Assembly: GCF_905475465.1 (NCBI RefSeq)
Contig: NC_062243.1
Span: 11,990,267-12,054,266 of the forward strand
Length of the DNA stretch: 64,000 bases
Source of the DNA: Pieris napi
Lineage: Eukaryota; Arthropoda; Insecta; Lepidoptera; Pieridae
Direction: 5' to 3'
Shown here: positions 35,630 to 44,885 of the stretch, one piece after another
Layout of the letters: each line of letters starts with the position of its first letter
Numbering within the stretch: the first letter of the stretch is position 1
Translations under genes and position numbers: made by a program
The notes under the pieces: model-generated
The model's input: the letters and a program-made list of their open reading frames with translations, nothing else
What the model was told of the DNA's origin: nothing
Databases searched by the model: none

Positions 35630-37012
35630 ATGGAAAGAAGAGCCCATCCGTCGAAAATTCAGCTGGAAATATTATTGAAATTTTTAGAACATCAACCTAG
35701 TTTAGCGAAAGGATTTTCAAAACATACCGCAGCTAGAGAGCATGCTCATATCGAGTGGTCCAAGTTAGCTTTGAAACTAAATAGTGTAAGCGGTGGGTGT
35801 GTTAAATCTCCGAAAAGATGGATGAAGGTATGTTAAAAATTCATAAAATTTTGTAGGTCTTGTACTTATAATTAAGATGAAATATAGGCATGTAATGCCC
35901 TATTTTCTACTTATAGTATTGGAGTGATAAAAAGAGTGCAGTTAAAAAAAAAGCAGCCATAAGGACAGGTCTAAGAGGTCAAACTGGTGGTGGTATATCA
36001 GAGATAATGCAATTAACTAAATTGGAAGAGCGCATTTTTACTTTAACGGTGGGTGACAGATTTTATGAAGGAGATTCTTCACTTTGAGTTCATCCATTTT
36101 ACAGTAAAAAACCTACATCCAAAAATCCTTATGACTTAAATATTTTAATGAATGTGCTCATTAATATATATTTCTCACAGGACCCTACCAGTAGTTCCTC
36201 AGGCAGTATTAGAATTTTTACACCATCACATAGTATTGCACCAGTTTCTTTAATTGTAAGTCAAGTAGAAAATAATAAAGTTTTTATGAATTTAATGTCA
36301 TAATATATCTTTTGAATTTTGTGACTTATTTGCTTAATTAAAATAATAGTACCGTTATCATATTTTAACTTTTAGGAACCAAATACAATACCTAACATTA
36401 GCCCAGAGATTCAAGAGACCCCAACAATTGCTGAAAATATTGATGTGAGTTACTATCTATTCCTTTTAAAAATTGATAGATTCTTGGAAATACAAAAAAA
36501 AGAAATCATCAATATAAATGTTTAGATAATAATTGTTATATTATTGTAATTACATGAATAAATCTTTAAATAATACATTTTAGGATAGCATAGTATATTC
36601 ATTGATCAACTCAGATGTTGAAACCTCTAAGTATCCAGAACAACCCCAGTCATCTTCTGATGTCTCAAGTAAGAAGAATTTAATTTTTAGTATATTGTAC
36701 TTAATACTGATTACCCCATAACACATAATGTATGATATTACAGTCCCTAGTCGAGTGAGAAGGCGTTTTCGGCTACAACCCTCACCGCCAAGTCAACACC
36801 GTAACTACCTTAATAGCATAACTGAAAAATTATTAAGAATAGAAGAACAGCGATTGGACCTGGACAAAAAACTCCTAGATCTACTCAATCAACAATCAAT
36901 AAATAACAACCTATTGATACAAACTGTCAATCACGGCCAGCAGGCCATAAGCGAAAGCCAGAAGGCTATGGCTGAAGCTCTTACAGCGATTGCAATTGCA
37001 ATTAATAAATAA
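35630..37012 (+). CDS. Myb/SANT-like DNA-binding protein, six exons, PIF/Harbinger-associated
   Basis: Starts MERRAHPSKIQLEILLKFLE, the opening of Myb/SANT-like (zeste/MSANTD type) proteins that often accompany PIF/Harbinger transposons. Six exons give one frame of about 275 codons: 35630-35827, 35917-36048, 36181-36255, 36376-36444, 36584-36668 and 36744-37012. All introns are GT...AG. Exons 1-2 hold the tri-helix domain with W, W and W-S-D-K spacing, then GLRGQTGGGISE, the GTGGG-like linker of the family, and a leucine-rich LTKLEERIFTL. Exon 6 has a charged coiled-coil-like region (EEQRLDLDKKLLDLLNQQ). In Harbinger systems this partner binds transposon ends and brings the transposase to the nucleus. 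The transposase lies convergently downstream but is broken, whereas this frame has no stop or frameshift. The splice pattern is inferred from sequence. Confidence 0.75.
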
Positions 37013-37671
37013 TCTGTGTATTTAAATTTAATAATTAAAAGTAAATACTTGTTAATTTCTAGTTAAAAATACGTAATAAGTATAACTAAATTAAGTACTA
37101 AAATATAACAAGTTTTAAAAGTAGGAGAAATAACTTTATAGTTAACACATGATCAAAAAGCAATACAGCACCAAAATTTTAAACATTTAATCTGTCTTGT
37201 CTCGGCTTAAACTTGATTAGGAGCACTATATACTAAATTAAGAAAACTACAAAGAGTGAATTTTGAAATATATAATTAATATCATTATGATTTAAAATAA
37301 ATGGCAATAAGCAGTAAAAACATTTATTTCTTGTAACTCTGGGATTACTCAGTGATTTTTCTTTTTTAAAATAATTTGATTGCAAATTAAAAAGAAAACT
37401 CATAAGAATAGTTAAATAGAAATATATTTTGAATACACTGGTATTATTAAAATAAGGTTTGAAATTTATCTTTGTGATTACTTCCTACGTGAATGTTACT
37501 GTGATATGTGATAAAAATTGTGTAACTGTGCCATATAAATATTGTACTTCAAGTAAAATAAAAATATAAAAACTAATATGAGAAATATAAGCAAAGTTAT
37601 TGTTTTATTACATTAGACTTGAGTGGTTCCAGATTGTTCTTATTAATTGAGCTTTTCTACCCAACTCTAAC
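37013..37671. other. AT-rich spacer between convergent transposon genes
   Basis: Contains several AATAAA-like signals, for example near 37556, and nothing coding. It is the likely 3' UTR space of the Myb/SANT-like gene and the transposase remnant. Confidence 0.4.
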
Positions 37672-38250
37672 TCCCTTTGATTACCATCTCTGTGATAATT
37701 TTCCCTACAGTATTAGGGTCATAATGTCGCACTGTGGTCCAAAGGATACGGGTTAAGATACCTATAACCCTTTCGACAAAGTTACGTGCAGTAGCATGTG
37801 CTATATTTGTTGCTTGAGGTGATCCATTTGAACCGGCACTGGTACCATCATATATGCTCGCTGACAGAAAGCACTATCACCTGTAATAAAGAATATGAAA
37901 GAAAAATAATAGAATTAAAGCACGTTGTTAAGATTAAATTAACAAATAAAAATATAATCATTTAACATATGGGATTATGACAAACCAACCAAAAATATGG
38001 TTTCATTAGAATAATTCAATTCCTCCAAATGTTCTTTTATGATGCATCCACATGCAAAATATTTAAGCCTGCATCTATCTGAAATCAAATGTTTGTTTAA
38101 CTTAGTTCACAAAAATATGACTGGATTGGTTTATAACAATCACCATTTGCACATTTCTAGCATGATAGCCCTTTCGGCATTATTATCATCATCTTCTTTT
38201 GGCCTTATCATTCCAACGAAAGTCTCATCCACACATCCAATGCAACCATT
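37672..38250 (-). pseudogene. PIF/Harbinger (HARBI1-like) transposase, C-terminal part, broken
   Basis: On the minus strand the first exon piece reads GCIGCVDETFVGMIRPKEDD; the D of GCVDETFV matches the first DDE aspartate (usual GCIDGTH). After a frame change come ARNVQMVI and IIKEHLEELNYSNETIFLVG. A GT...AG intron (37985-37881) joins to GDSAF, the second catalytic D (usual GDSGY). After another frame change comes ARNFVERVIGILTRI, with the catalytic E, then HYDPNTVGKII. So all three catalytic residues are still visible, but at least two frameshifts and stops break the frame. The N-terminal half is missing: at 38251 the sequence changes directly into the LINE 3' end. It faces the Myb/SANT-like gene tail to tail, the usual Harbinger arrangement. 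Confidence 0.75.
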
Positions 38251-38709
38251 CAAAGTCAAAGTCAAAGTCAAATCGTTTATTTCAATTAGACCATCTAGAA
38301 TGGCACTTTTGAACGTCAAAAAAATAAAATATAAAGATGATTCTAGTTGCCCCTTCCAAAAGGTAGTTTCGTGTGGAGAAGAATGGGCAAGAAACTCCAC
38401 ACTTACTCTTTTAAAATAGGTTTACAATATTTTGTTACATTTGTTAAATAATTATATGTGAAGACAATGTACTCTTAGAATAAACTACTATACTAAAAAA
38501 GTTAGTATACATGTTCCTCACATATTTACAAATATCGAAACCGTAGAATATTAACATTAAAGAGTAATAAAAAATATCAAAAAAACACAACAAAACAGTG
38601 TGTGAGATACAAAAAAAAATAAAATAATAATTACATTTGTAGCATTAAAGCAAAAAATCAGCAACCAATTTGATTTTGTCCAGGCTATAGAGCCAATCAT
38701 AGGATTGTC

Positions 38710-41691
38710 CTATGGAGCAGGACCAGCATGTTTCCAAGCATTCTTATCTTGAATATAATCATCTAATTTGTAATATGCTTGTTTACAAAGTGTACTTTTA
38801 ATAAAACATTTAAATTTTCGTTCATTTAGTTTTAAAATGTCACAAGGTATTTTATTGTAACATTTCACACAGTACCCCATAAATGAATTTTGAACTTTGG
38901 CTAATCTGAAAGATGGTTGAGCTATTTTATCTTTATTTCTAGTACTAAAATTATGTCTTTCATTTATTTTACTAAAAAGATGTAGATTCTTTCTTACATA
39001 CATAATGTTTTCATAAATGAATTGGCAAGGTACTGTCATAATATTAATCTTTTTAAATAGTTCCCTGAGAGATTCGCAATGACGTAGATTATAAATGGCT
39101 CTGACCGCTCTCTTTTGCAAAATAAAAATGGATTCTATGTCAGCAGCCCGACCCCACAGTAAAATGCCGTAAGACATTATGCTGTGAAAGTAGCTAAAAT
39201 AGACCAAACGCGCAGTTTCTACATTGGTTAAATATCTTATCTTTCTAACCGCATAAACGGCTGAGCTCAGCCGCCCCGCAAGAGATGTGATATGAGGTCC
39301 CCATTGTAACTTCTCGTCTAGCGTGATGCCTAGGAAAACCGTTTGATTAATAAATTCCAGTTTTTCTTCATTCAACATTATGTCACATTCCTTACTTTTA
39401 ACATTTGGCAACGTAAATCTAATACATTTAGTTTTTTTATCATTCAGTGCCAAATTGTTTACCGTAAACCAACTTTGGACCCGAAGAATAGAGTTATTCA
39501 CGTCGTCACGATTTTGTGACCGTCGATCTACTTTAAAAATCAATGATGTGTCATCTGCAAATAACACCATCTTCGGTTTATTCTGAACTAATTGGGGTAA
39601 ATCATTTATGTATACTAAAAAGAGGAATGGACCCAATATTGAACCTTGAGGAACGCCCATTGTAATTTCAGACCCTAACGAGTTTATGCCGTTAACCTGA
39701 ACTTTAACCTGTCTGTTTTTCAAGTAAGATCTTAGTAAGTCCAGAGCTTTGTTCTTAATCCCGTAGTGATTAAGTTTCAGCAGAAGAGTCTCATGGTTTA
39801 CGCAATCGAACGCCTTCGAAAGGTCGCAAAAGATTCCAATGGCATCTTGTGCTTCCTCCCAAGCGTTAAAAATGTTCTTGATTAGGGAGACACCGGCGTC
39901 AGTTGTACAACGCCCTTTGGTGAAACCGTACTGTTGTTCATGAAAGATGGAGTTTTTATTAAAGTGACATAACATTTGATTGAGCATTAACTTTTCAAAC
40001 ACCTTACTGAGAGCTGGCAGAATTGACACAGGTCTATAATTATTGGGTTCTTTACTATCACCGGATTTGAACAACGGAACTACTTTACTGTGTTTCATGA
40101 GATTCGGAAAGACTCCTTGGTCTATGCTGGTGTTAAATATGAAAGCTAAATAAGGCGCAATAGTTTCGATGATAGAACTACAGACTTTTACAGACAATCC
40201 CCAAAGATCTTCTGTAGATTTAATTTTAAGATCTTTAAAAGCTTTCATAACAGCCTGGGGGTTTGTATATTGAAATCGAAACTCCGTAGGGCATGCCCTT
40301 ACATTCTTCGTAAGTAACGCAAAAGAAAGTGCGGATGATGAACTTAAAGCTTCGGTAGTTTTAAAGGGAATATTGATAAAAAAGTTTTCAAATTCCTGAG
40401 CTATTTCTGCATTTGAGTTTATTGGGCCATGTGCAGTCTCTAAGTTAAATTCAGTATTACGCTGTTTTTTTCTACCAGTTTCATTATTTATTATTTGCCA
40501 GGTAGTTTTTATTTTGTCATCCGCTGATTTTATTTTATTACTAATATACAGTGCTTTAGCAATTTTGCACACACTTTTAAAAGTTTTTGAATATTTCGCA
40601 ACATGCTGATGAAAGTTTGTATTTTTTACATGTTGCCTTAGGCCATACAGTTCAAAAAGTTTATCCCTGCTCTTACGAATACCTGGAGTCGCCCAATCAC
40701 TAAATAAGAACTTGGTGTAAATACTTTTTGTCTTTTGTGGAACAATGTCATTAAATTGCGATTTTAACAAGGTAAAAAACTCCGCATAGAACTCATTAGG
40801 GTCCCAAATATTATTAAAGTTTTGAACACACAATTTACTGGTCAAGGTATTATTTAATTTTTCTAAATTTTTACATGTAATTGGCCTATACCTTATTTGA
40901 ATTTTTTGTACAGGTATGTAGGCACAAAACGTTATTGTTTGCCCACTGTGATCAGAAGGCAATTTATTAACAATTTCTTTATGTAAGTAATCACAATTAC
41001 AGAAAATATTATCTATACAAGTGGCAGAAGAAGCTGTCACTCTAGTTGGTTCCATAAAAACATTAGACAGATTAAATGATTTAAAAAGACTTATTAATCT
41101 GATACTATTTGAGTTTGTTTCTAATAAGTTAATATTAAAATCACCACTTATGATGATAGATTTACTACTAGTACTAAGTTTTTTTAACACATCTTCCATT
41201 ACAGAATCAAATACAGATAGATTCTGATAGCCCGGAGGTCTGTAAACACATACTACAACATGCTTATCGAGCTCGACACAGGACAACTCTATAGAATGTT
41301 CAACTGACAATCTGATAATGTCTTTCCTTTCTTTAGATTTAACAGAATTTTTGATTAATATTAATGATCCACCGTGTATCATACACTTCCGGCTGAAATA
41401 GCTAACTACACAATAATTTTCATAATTAATAGACATTATCTGATGATCATTTAACCAATGTTCAGTTAAACAAATAATATCGAACTTGGTTTTTTCTAAA
41501 AACATTTCTATTTCCAGTAATTTGGAAGAGCAACCTTGAATATTCTGATGAAATAATCTTAAAGTATGTTGCTTTCCTTTTGGTTTATTAAAACATGTTA
41601 AATTGCCAGAAGCTACCTTTTTATTATCCACAAATAATAATTGATTATTTAAACGGTTAACTTCTGTTGTCTTACAGCCTAGTTTAAAGTA
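38710..41691 (-). CDS. LINE ORF2: endonuclease and reverse transcriptase
   Basis: Nicks target DNA and copies the element RNA at the nick. Counting from the GTG at 41631, the apurinic-type endonuclease shows HQNIQG (28-33), TEHW (56-59), SGDFN (162-166) and PSDHS (225-229). The reverse transcriptase shows NNYRPVSILP (530-539), FCDLSKAFDCVNH with the first catalytic Asp (601-613), GVPQGSILGP (659-668) and FADD (691-694). The C-terminal part to residue 973 ends NAWKHAGPAP. There are no internal stops. The open frame extends up to a stop at 41694-41692 and contains no ATG until residue 43, inside the endonuclease fold, so it is probably not started by its own ATG. It overlaps the end of ORF1 in the -1 frame. 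Confidence 0.9.
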   Translation of the reverse strand, partial: YFKLGCKTTEVNRLNNQLLFVDNKKVASGNLTCFNKPKGKQHTLRLFHQNIQGCSSKLLEIEMFLEKTKFDIICLTEHWLNDHQIMSINYENYCVVSYFSRKCMIHGGSLILIKNSVKSKERKDIIRLSVEHSIELSCVELDKHVVVCVYRPPGYQNLSVFDSVMEDVLKKLSTSSKSIIISGDFNINLLETNSNSIRLISLFKSFNLSNVFMEPTRVTASSATCIDNIFCNCDYLHKEIVNKLPSDHSGQTITFCAYIPVQKIQIRYRPITCKNLEKLNNTLTSKLCVQNFNNIWDPNEFYAEFFTLLKSQFNDIVPQKTKSIYTKFLFSDWATPGIRKSRDKLFELYGLRQHVKNTNFHQHVAKYSKTFKSVCKIAKALYISNKIKSADDKIKTTWQIINNETGRKKQRNTEFNLETAHGPINSNAEIAQEFENFFINIPFKTTEALSSSSALSFALLTKNVRACPTEFRFQYTNPQAVMKAFKDLKIKSTEDLWGLSVKVCSSIIETIAPYLAFIFNTSIDQGVFPNLMKHSKVVPLFKSGDSKEPNNYRPVSILPALSKVFEKLMLNQMLCHFNKNSIFHEQQYGFTKGRCTTDAGVSLIKNIFNAWEEAQDAIGIFCDLSKAFDCVNHETLLLKLNHYGIKNKALDLLRSYLKNRQVKVQVNGINSLGSEITMGVPQGSILGPFLFLVYINDLPQLVQNKPKMVLFADDTSLIFKVDRRSQNRDDVNNSILRVQSWFTVNNLALNDKKTKCIRFTLPNVKSKECDIMLNEEKLEFINQTVFLGITLDEKLQWGPHITSLAGRLSSAVYAVRKIRYLTNVETARLVYFSYFHSIMSYGILLWGRAADIESIFILQKRAVRAIYNLRHCESLRELFKKINIMTVPCQFIYENIMYVRKNLHLFSKINERHNFSTRNKDKIAQPSFRLAKVQNSFMGYCVKCYNKIPCDILKLNERKFKCFIKSTLCKQAYYKLDDYIQDKNAWKHAGPAP
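41679..41691 (-). promoter_or_regulatory. candidate -1 ribosomal frameshift site
   Basis: In the ORF1 frame the minus strand reads ACT TTA AAC TAG. It contains the canonical slippery heptamer T TTA AAC (41688-41682), correctly phased and directly followed by the ORF1 stop (41681-41679). A -1 slip there continues CTA GGC TGT AAG in the ORF2 frame. The two frames overlap by only about 13 bases, so the heptamer falls in the only place where it could work. I see no strong downstream stem; only a 4-bp CTGT/ACAG hairpin follows closely. Confidence 0.45.
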
Positions 41692-42569
41692 CTATCCGGA
41701 GTGACCTCTACAGTTGTAGAATAACCTAAGGTATGTTTTCCAGCAGGAAGAGTATACTCTATCTGACTGGTATTGGCCTCCAAGTATGTTGGTATTATAG
41801 GTGGACCCTCCTTCGTACAACATAAAGATATATTATCAATCACTGTGTTGTTAGTGTAACTAGGCAACACAGTCTCGTCACTAATCCTAGAATTTGTTAT
41901 ATTAGCTATAACCTTGTTAATATTGTATGCTATTAACATAGCAATCAACCGTCTACATTCCAAAGACAGAGATAAAGTTCTCTGAGTTAACTTAGAACCA
42001 CTAACAAACTTATTAGTGTCAAAATATAATAATTTGTCACTATGACGACATGTCAACATGTGAATAGTATTATTCAATTTAAAAATATGATTATTTTCAA
42101 CCTCTGACAGAGTATCAGAGTAGGGAAAAGCACATAACATCAGCTTTCCTATGTTTAATTTTAATAAGGTGCTGACACCATCCACTATGTCCTTTTTGGT
42201 AATACCAATGCTGTTACCTAGTAATAAAACTAAAGCAGAATAATTGTCCAGGTTTGAATTTTTAATTTGTTTAATTATTTGTTTAAAACTTATGTTATGG
42301 TAACTATGATTGGTAAAACTATGGCTAAGGTAATTATGTAGGATTTTTCCAAAGCCTGAACCTATTTCATCACAAAAGAAAATGGTTTTATTTTTCTGTG
42401 TATCAACACCGGCCTTTGCTGTAAGAGCTAGCACCGGAGGAGATAAGTCAAGATTGAGCTGAGGAGGTGGCGGATGGCTCGCACTGGTGCTTGAGAGATT
42501 GTTGGTCAGCGACTCATACATCTCAGCATTGCATTTCACCAAGTCCAGCAGCTCCCCAGCTTCAAGCAT
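41679..42569 (-). CDS. LINE ORF1, esterase-like (SGNH-type) protein
   Basis: ORF1 proteins of CR1-group LINEs bind the element RNA and often carry an SGNH/GDSL esterase-like fold. This one has 296 residues. A proline-rich stretch (about 33-45, HPPPPQLNLDLSPP) is followed by IFFCDEIGSGFGKIL (63-77), where the fold would have its GDS serine block, and by ALVLLLGNSIG (112-122), like the GxND block. The expected Ser is replaced by Glu in my reading, so esterase activity is doubtful. The chosen ATG is at 42569; the frame is open up to a stop at 42605-42603. No zinc knuckle is seen. It ends ...DSTLN-stop, overlapping the start of ORF2. Confidence 0.7.
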   Translation of the reverse strand: MLEAGELLDLVKCNAEMYESLTNNLSSTSASHPPPPQLNLDLSPPVLALTAKAGVDTQKNKTIFFCDEIGSGFGKILHNYLSHSFTNHSYHNISFKQIIKQIKNSNLDNYSALVLLLGNSIGITKKDIVDGVSTLLKLNIGKLMLCAFPYSDTLSEVENNHIFKLNNTIHMLTCRHSDKLLYFDTNKFVSGSKLTQRTLSLSLECRRLIAMLIAYNINKVIANITNSRISDETVLPSYTNNTVIDNISLCCTKEGPPIIPTYLEANTSQIEYTLPAGKHTLGYSTTVEVTPDSTLN

Positions 42570-42630
42570 TAATTTTGAAGTTCTGGTAAAATCTAAAAAT
42601 AATCATACTAGCTTACAAATTTGAGTGGAT

Positions 42631-42867
42631 TTATTTAGCGAATAAAGCAGCCAGCTTAGTAGCCAAAAAGCTGTTAAAAGATCTATAATCTTTAAAATGC
42701 CACAATCTGAGTGTGTAATATAATTCAATCTTATTCAAGCTATCATAAAAAATATATGTACTTAGTTCATTCAAGGAGTGTGATACTTGCTCGTTAAGTG
42801 AAGATGACATAAGAAAACCTTTAGCCGTCATCTCAATGGCGTGAGACAAGAATTGAAGTCTGATCAC
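42631..42867 (-). CDS. unidentified open frame upstream of LINE ORF1
   Basis: A 78-codon frame on the minus strand that starts with GTG, so is not ATG-initiated. It reads HAIEMTAKGFLMSSSLNEQV ... RSFNSFLATKLAALFAK-stop. A T-rich tract ending in AG (TTTTTTTTTATAG, about 42881-42869) precedes it and would fit a splice acceptor. It could be LINE 5' UTR, an exon of the interrupted transposon, or a host exon. I do not recognise it. Confidence 0.25.
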   Translation of the reverse strand: MIRLQFLSHAIEMTAKGFLMSSSLNEQVSHSLNELSTYIFYDSLNKIELYYTLRLWHFKDYRSFNSFLATKLAALFAK

Positions 42868-42903
42868 CTATTTTCCTATAAAAAAAAATATTAATGAAAC
42901 ATA

Positions 42904-43144
42904 GGACGACTCATTGGTCTAGTGGTTAGTACCCCGGACTGCGAATCCATGGGTCCCGGGTTCGACGAACATCGATGTGATGAGCATTTGGTGTTGTGCT
43001 AAGGTCTTGAGTGTTTAAATATGTATTTATATGTCTATCTATCTATATGTATGTATATCCGTTACCTAGAACCCATAACACCACCTTCACCAGCTTAGCA
43101 TGGGACTAGGTCAATTGGTGTGAATTGTCTTTAAAAAAAAAAAA
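42904..43144 (+). mobile_element. tRNA-derived SINE (family 2)
   Basis: Head GGACGACTCATTGGTCTAGT contains a perfect pol III A box (TGGTCTAGTGG) and a near-perfect B box (GGTTCGACGA). The body has TGATGAGCATTTGGTGTTGT. The tail AGCATGGGACTAGGTCAATT resembles the 3' end of RTE-type LINEs and ends in a run of about 12 A. A different family from SINE family 1, seen only once here. Confidence 0.85.
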
Positions 43145-43583
43145 TACAAAAATATGTCTGCCCGATGTAAAGAAAGAAAGAGAACATAGACAATTTCTAT
43201 TTAAAAAACCCACTAAATTGAATATTAAATCCTATAAATAGTAAACTCCATTCCAAATCGAACTCCATAATTAATGTTTAAAATGTATTCGAGTGTGCCG
43301 TGATGTCATTCCTGGTGACGTCTGCCTCAGTGACGTTTCATTCATTATTCGTCTCTGAATGCGATCTGGATAAAGCGGGCTCTAATTATTTCCGTACTAG
43401 CTCGTAATGCGGCCGCGTAGGCGATCCCACACGTAACACTTATACGATTGATTTTCAATTTTCAAACTGATATATGGAATCCTTTATGACGCAAATACCT
43501 CGTGAAAGTGTATTGTTTTTATTTAGGTTAGATAGGCTTCCGTGGTTGCGAAAGCCTATCAAATTTTTTATAATAACAAAAAC
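43145..43583. other. unrecognised sequence with a short perfect hairpin
   Basis: No gene seen. At 43531-43560, GATAGGCTT pairs with AAGCCTATC around a 12-base loop, followed by a T-rich stretch. Function unknown. Confidence 0.4.
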
Positions 43584-43811
43584 CCAGTGTGGTTATAACC
43601 CTATGTGAGTAGCCATAGATTGCAACCGCTTCATAGACAAATAGGATCAGTCGTGTCTGACATAGGTAGTCGATTATGGGGTTTGAAACATAATATCAAT
43701 CCTCACGATGTTTTTCTTCACCTTAAGTATTAGATTCTTAATAAACTGGTGCACAAGGAGATCGGACCTCATAAGATTCGCACGCTGAAGCCACTAGGCC
43801 AACACTGCTTG
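43584..43811 (-). mobile_element. decayed SINE (family 1)
   Basis: Ends with a well-preserved head complement GCACGCTGAAGCCACTAGGC then CAACACTGCTT; the body and tail are strongly diverged. Confidence 0.7.
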
Positions 43812-44489
43812 GTGTCATTGGTACGTCAGTATAATTTACGTATTTTAGCATTGGCCATGCAGTCCTTACTATCTAACAAATAAAACAATTTTTTTTTAAA
43901 TTTAAATATAATCTGTGGTCAAATTAGGATCTAAGAGAAAACGACATTGAGCGCGATCTATTTCTGACGTATGGGACTTAGACTAAGCGTAAGAAAGTAA
44001 AAACCTATTTAGCCTACTTAGCTAAGAAAGTAGTGTCAAAAATGTATTGTATTGTGTGTCGCACTAACTTCCATACTCTCTTTACCGTTTAGAGAAGTAC
44101 AGTACAAGGCCCTCATCTACATAAATACTTACAAGAAAGTCCTTTTCATTTTCAAACATATTCTGACTTTAACAAAATAATGTATCATCTTTCTTTATCG
44201 TTGAAATCTTGAGACGCAAATATAATCCGAACTCGAAATAATAACGTATAGTATATAATATGACAGTATGTAAATAGGATGCGAGCAGGTGCATCGTTAT
44301 TGAATGCATCATACATATATGATTATGTATACATTCACGTGATATTTTCGTCATAGTTATTTGGAAGACAACGTTGATTGTTATTTTGATTATATACGTA
44401 GTCGGGTTTTGTTCAATACATTTGTTTTTCTTATAATGCTGAAAACAAAAGTTTCAAAGAAAGGATCTCGTGTACTGCTTTAATTATAA
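43812..44489. other. unrecognised AT-rich sequence
   Basis: No gene or known repeat seen. Confidence 0.4.
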
Positions 44490-44635
44490 GCCAATTCGAC
44501 TTAGAATCCTTCAAGAATAGAGCGTATTAATGCTTAAAAGGCCGGCTAAACTCGCTAACCCTCTGGCATTGAGTGTGTCCATGGCGGTATCACTTAACTT
44601 CAGTTCTCCTGTCCGTTTGCCGTGTGTTCTATAAT
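44490..44635 (+). mobile_element. LINE 3' tail (GGCCGGCAACGC family)
   Basis: CCAATTCGACTTAGAATCCT, TCAAGAATAGAGCGTATTAA and AAAAGGCCGGCTAAACTCGC, with the usual 3' UTR after it. Confidence 0.75.
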
Positions 44636-44818
44636 GACCTTTTTATAAAATTTACTAGAACAGTTTATTACTAACTTAAATAGACACTATTAATATTAAA
44701 TTTCTATTTTAGTATCCTAAAAGGTACGATATAAATAATTCTTGATAGTATCAAGCATCAGGGTGGCGACGTATAAAAATAACTGTACTCTAAAACCATA
44801 CAAGCTCAGATCTTTTTT

Positions 44819-44885
44819 TGAAAGGATTTGGAGGAGACCTATGCCAAAACAGGGCACACATATACTTAAAAGAAGATTGAAATAG
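44819..44885 (+). mobile_element. LINE C-terminal scrap
   Basis: GGATTTGGAGGAGACCTATG, then CACACATATACTTAAAAGA. It encodes DLEETYAKTGHTYT-like residues, the extreme C-terminus of an RTE/R1-like ORF. Same family as 53641-53860. Confidence 0.45.

Larger units (their letters stand above)
38251..42605 (-). mobile_element. nearly intact non-LTR retrotransposon (CR1/Jockey group)
   Basis: Transcribed on the minus strand: ORF1 (42569-41679), ORF2 (41691-38710), then a 3' UTR ending AATAAACGA followed by three TTTGAC units (38251-38275). Short tandem repeats instead of poly(A) at the 3' end are typical of CR1-group LINEs. The end abuts the Harbinger transposase remnant at 38250, so it inserted into that gene. 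The 5' boundary is not certain, and I found no clear target duplication. Both ORFs are uninterrupted, which suggests a young copy. Confidence 0.85.

Noticed and set aside
38039..38419. 126-codon plus-strand frame and the opposite frame 38140-38400
   Set aside because: They cross the junction between the LINE 3' end and the Harbinger transposase; only the transposase portion on the minus strand is meaningful.
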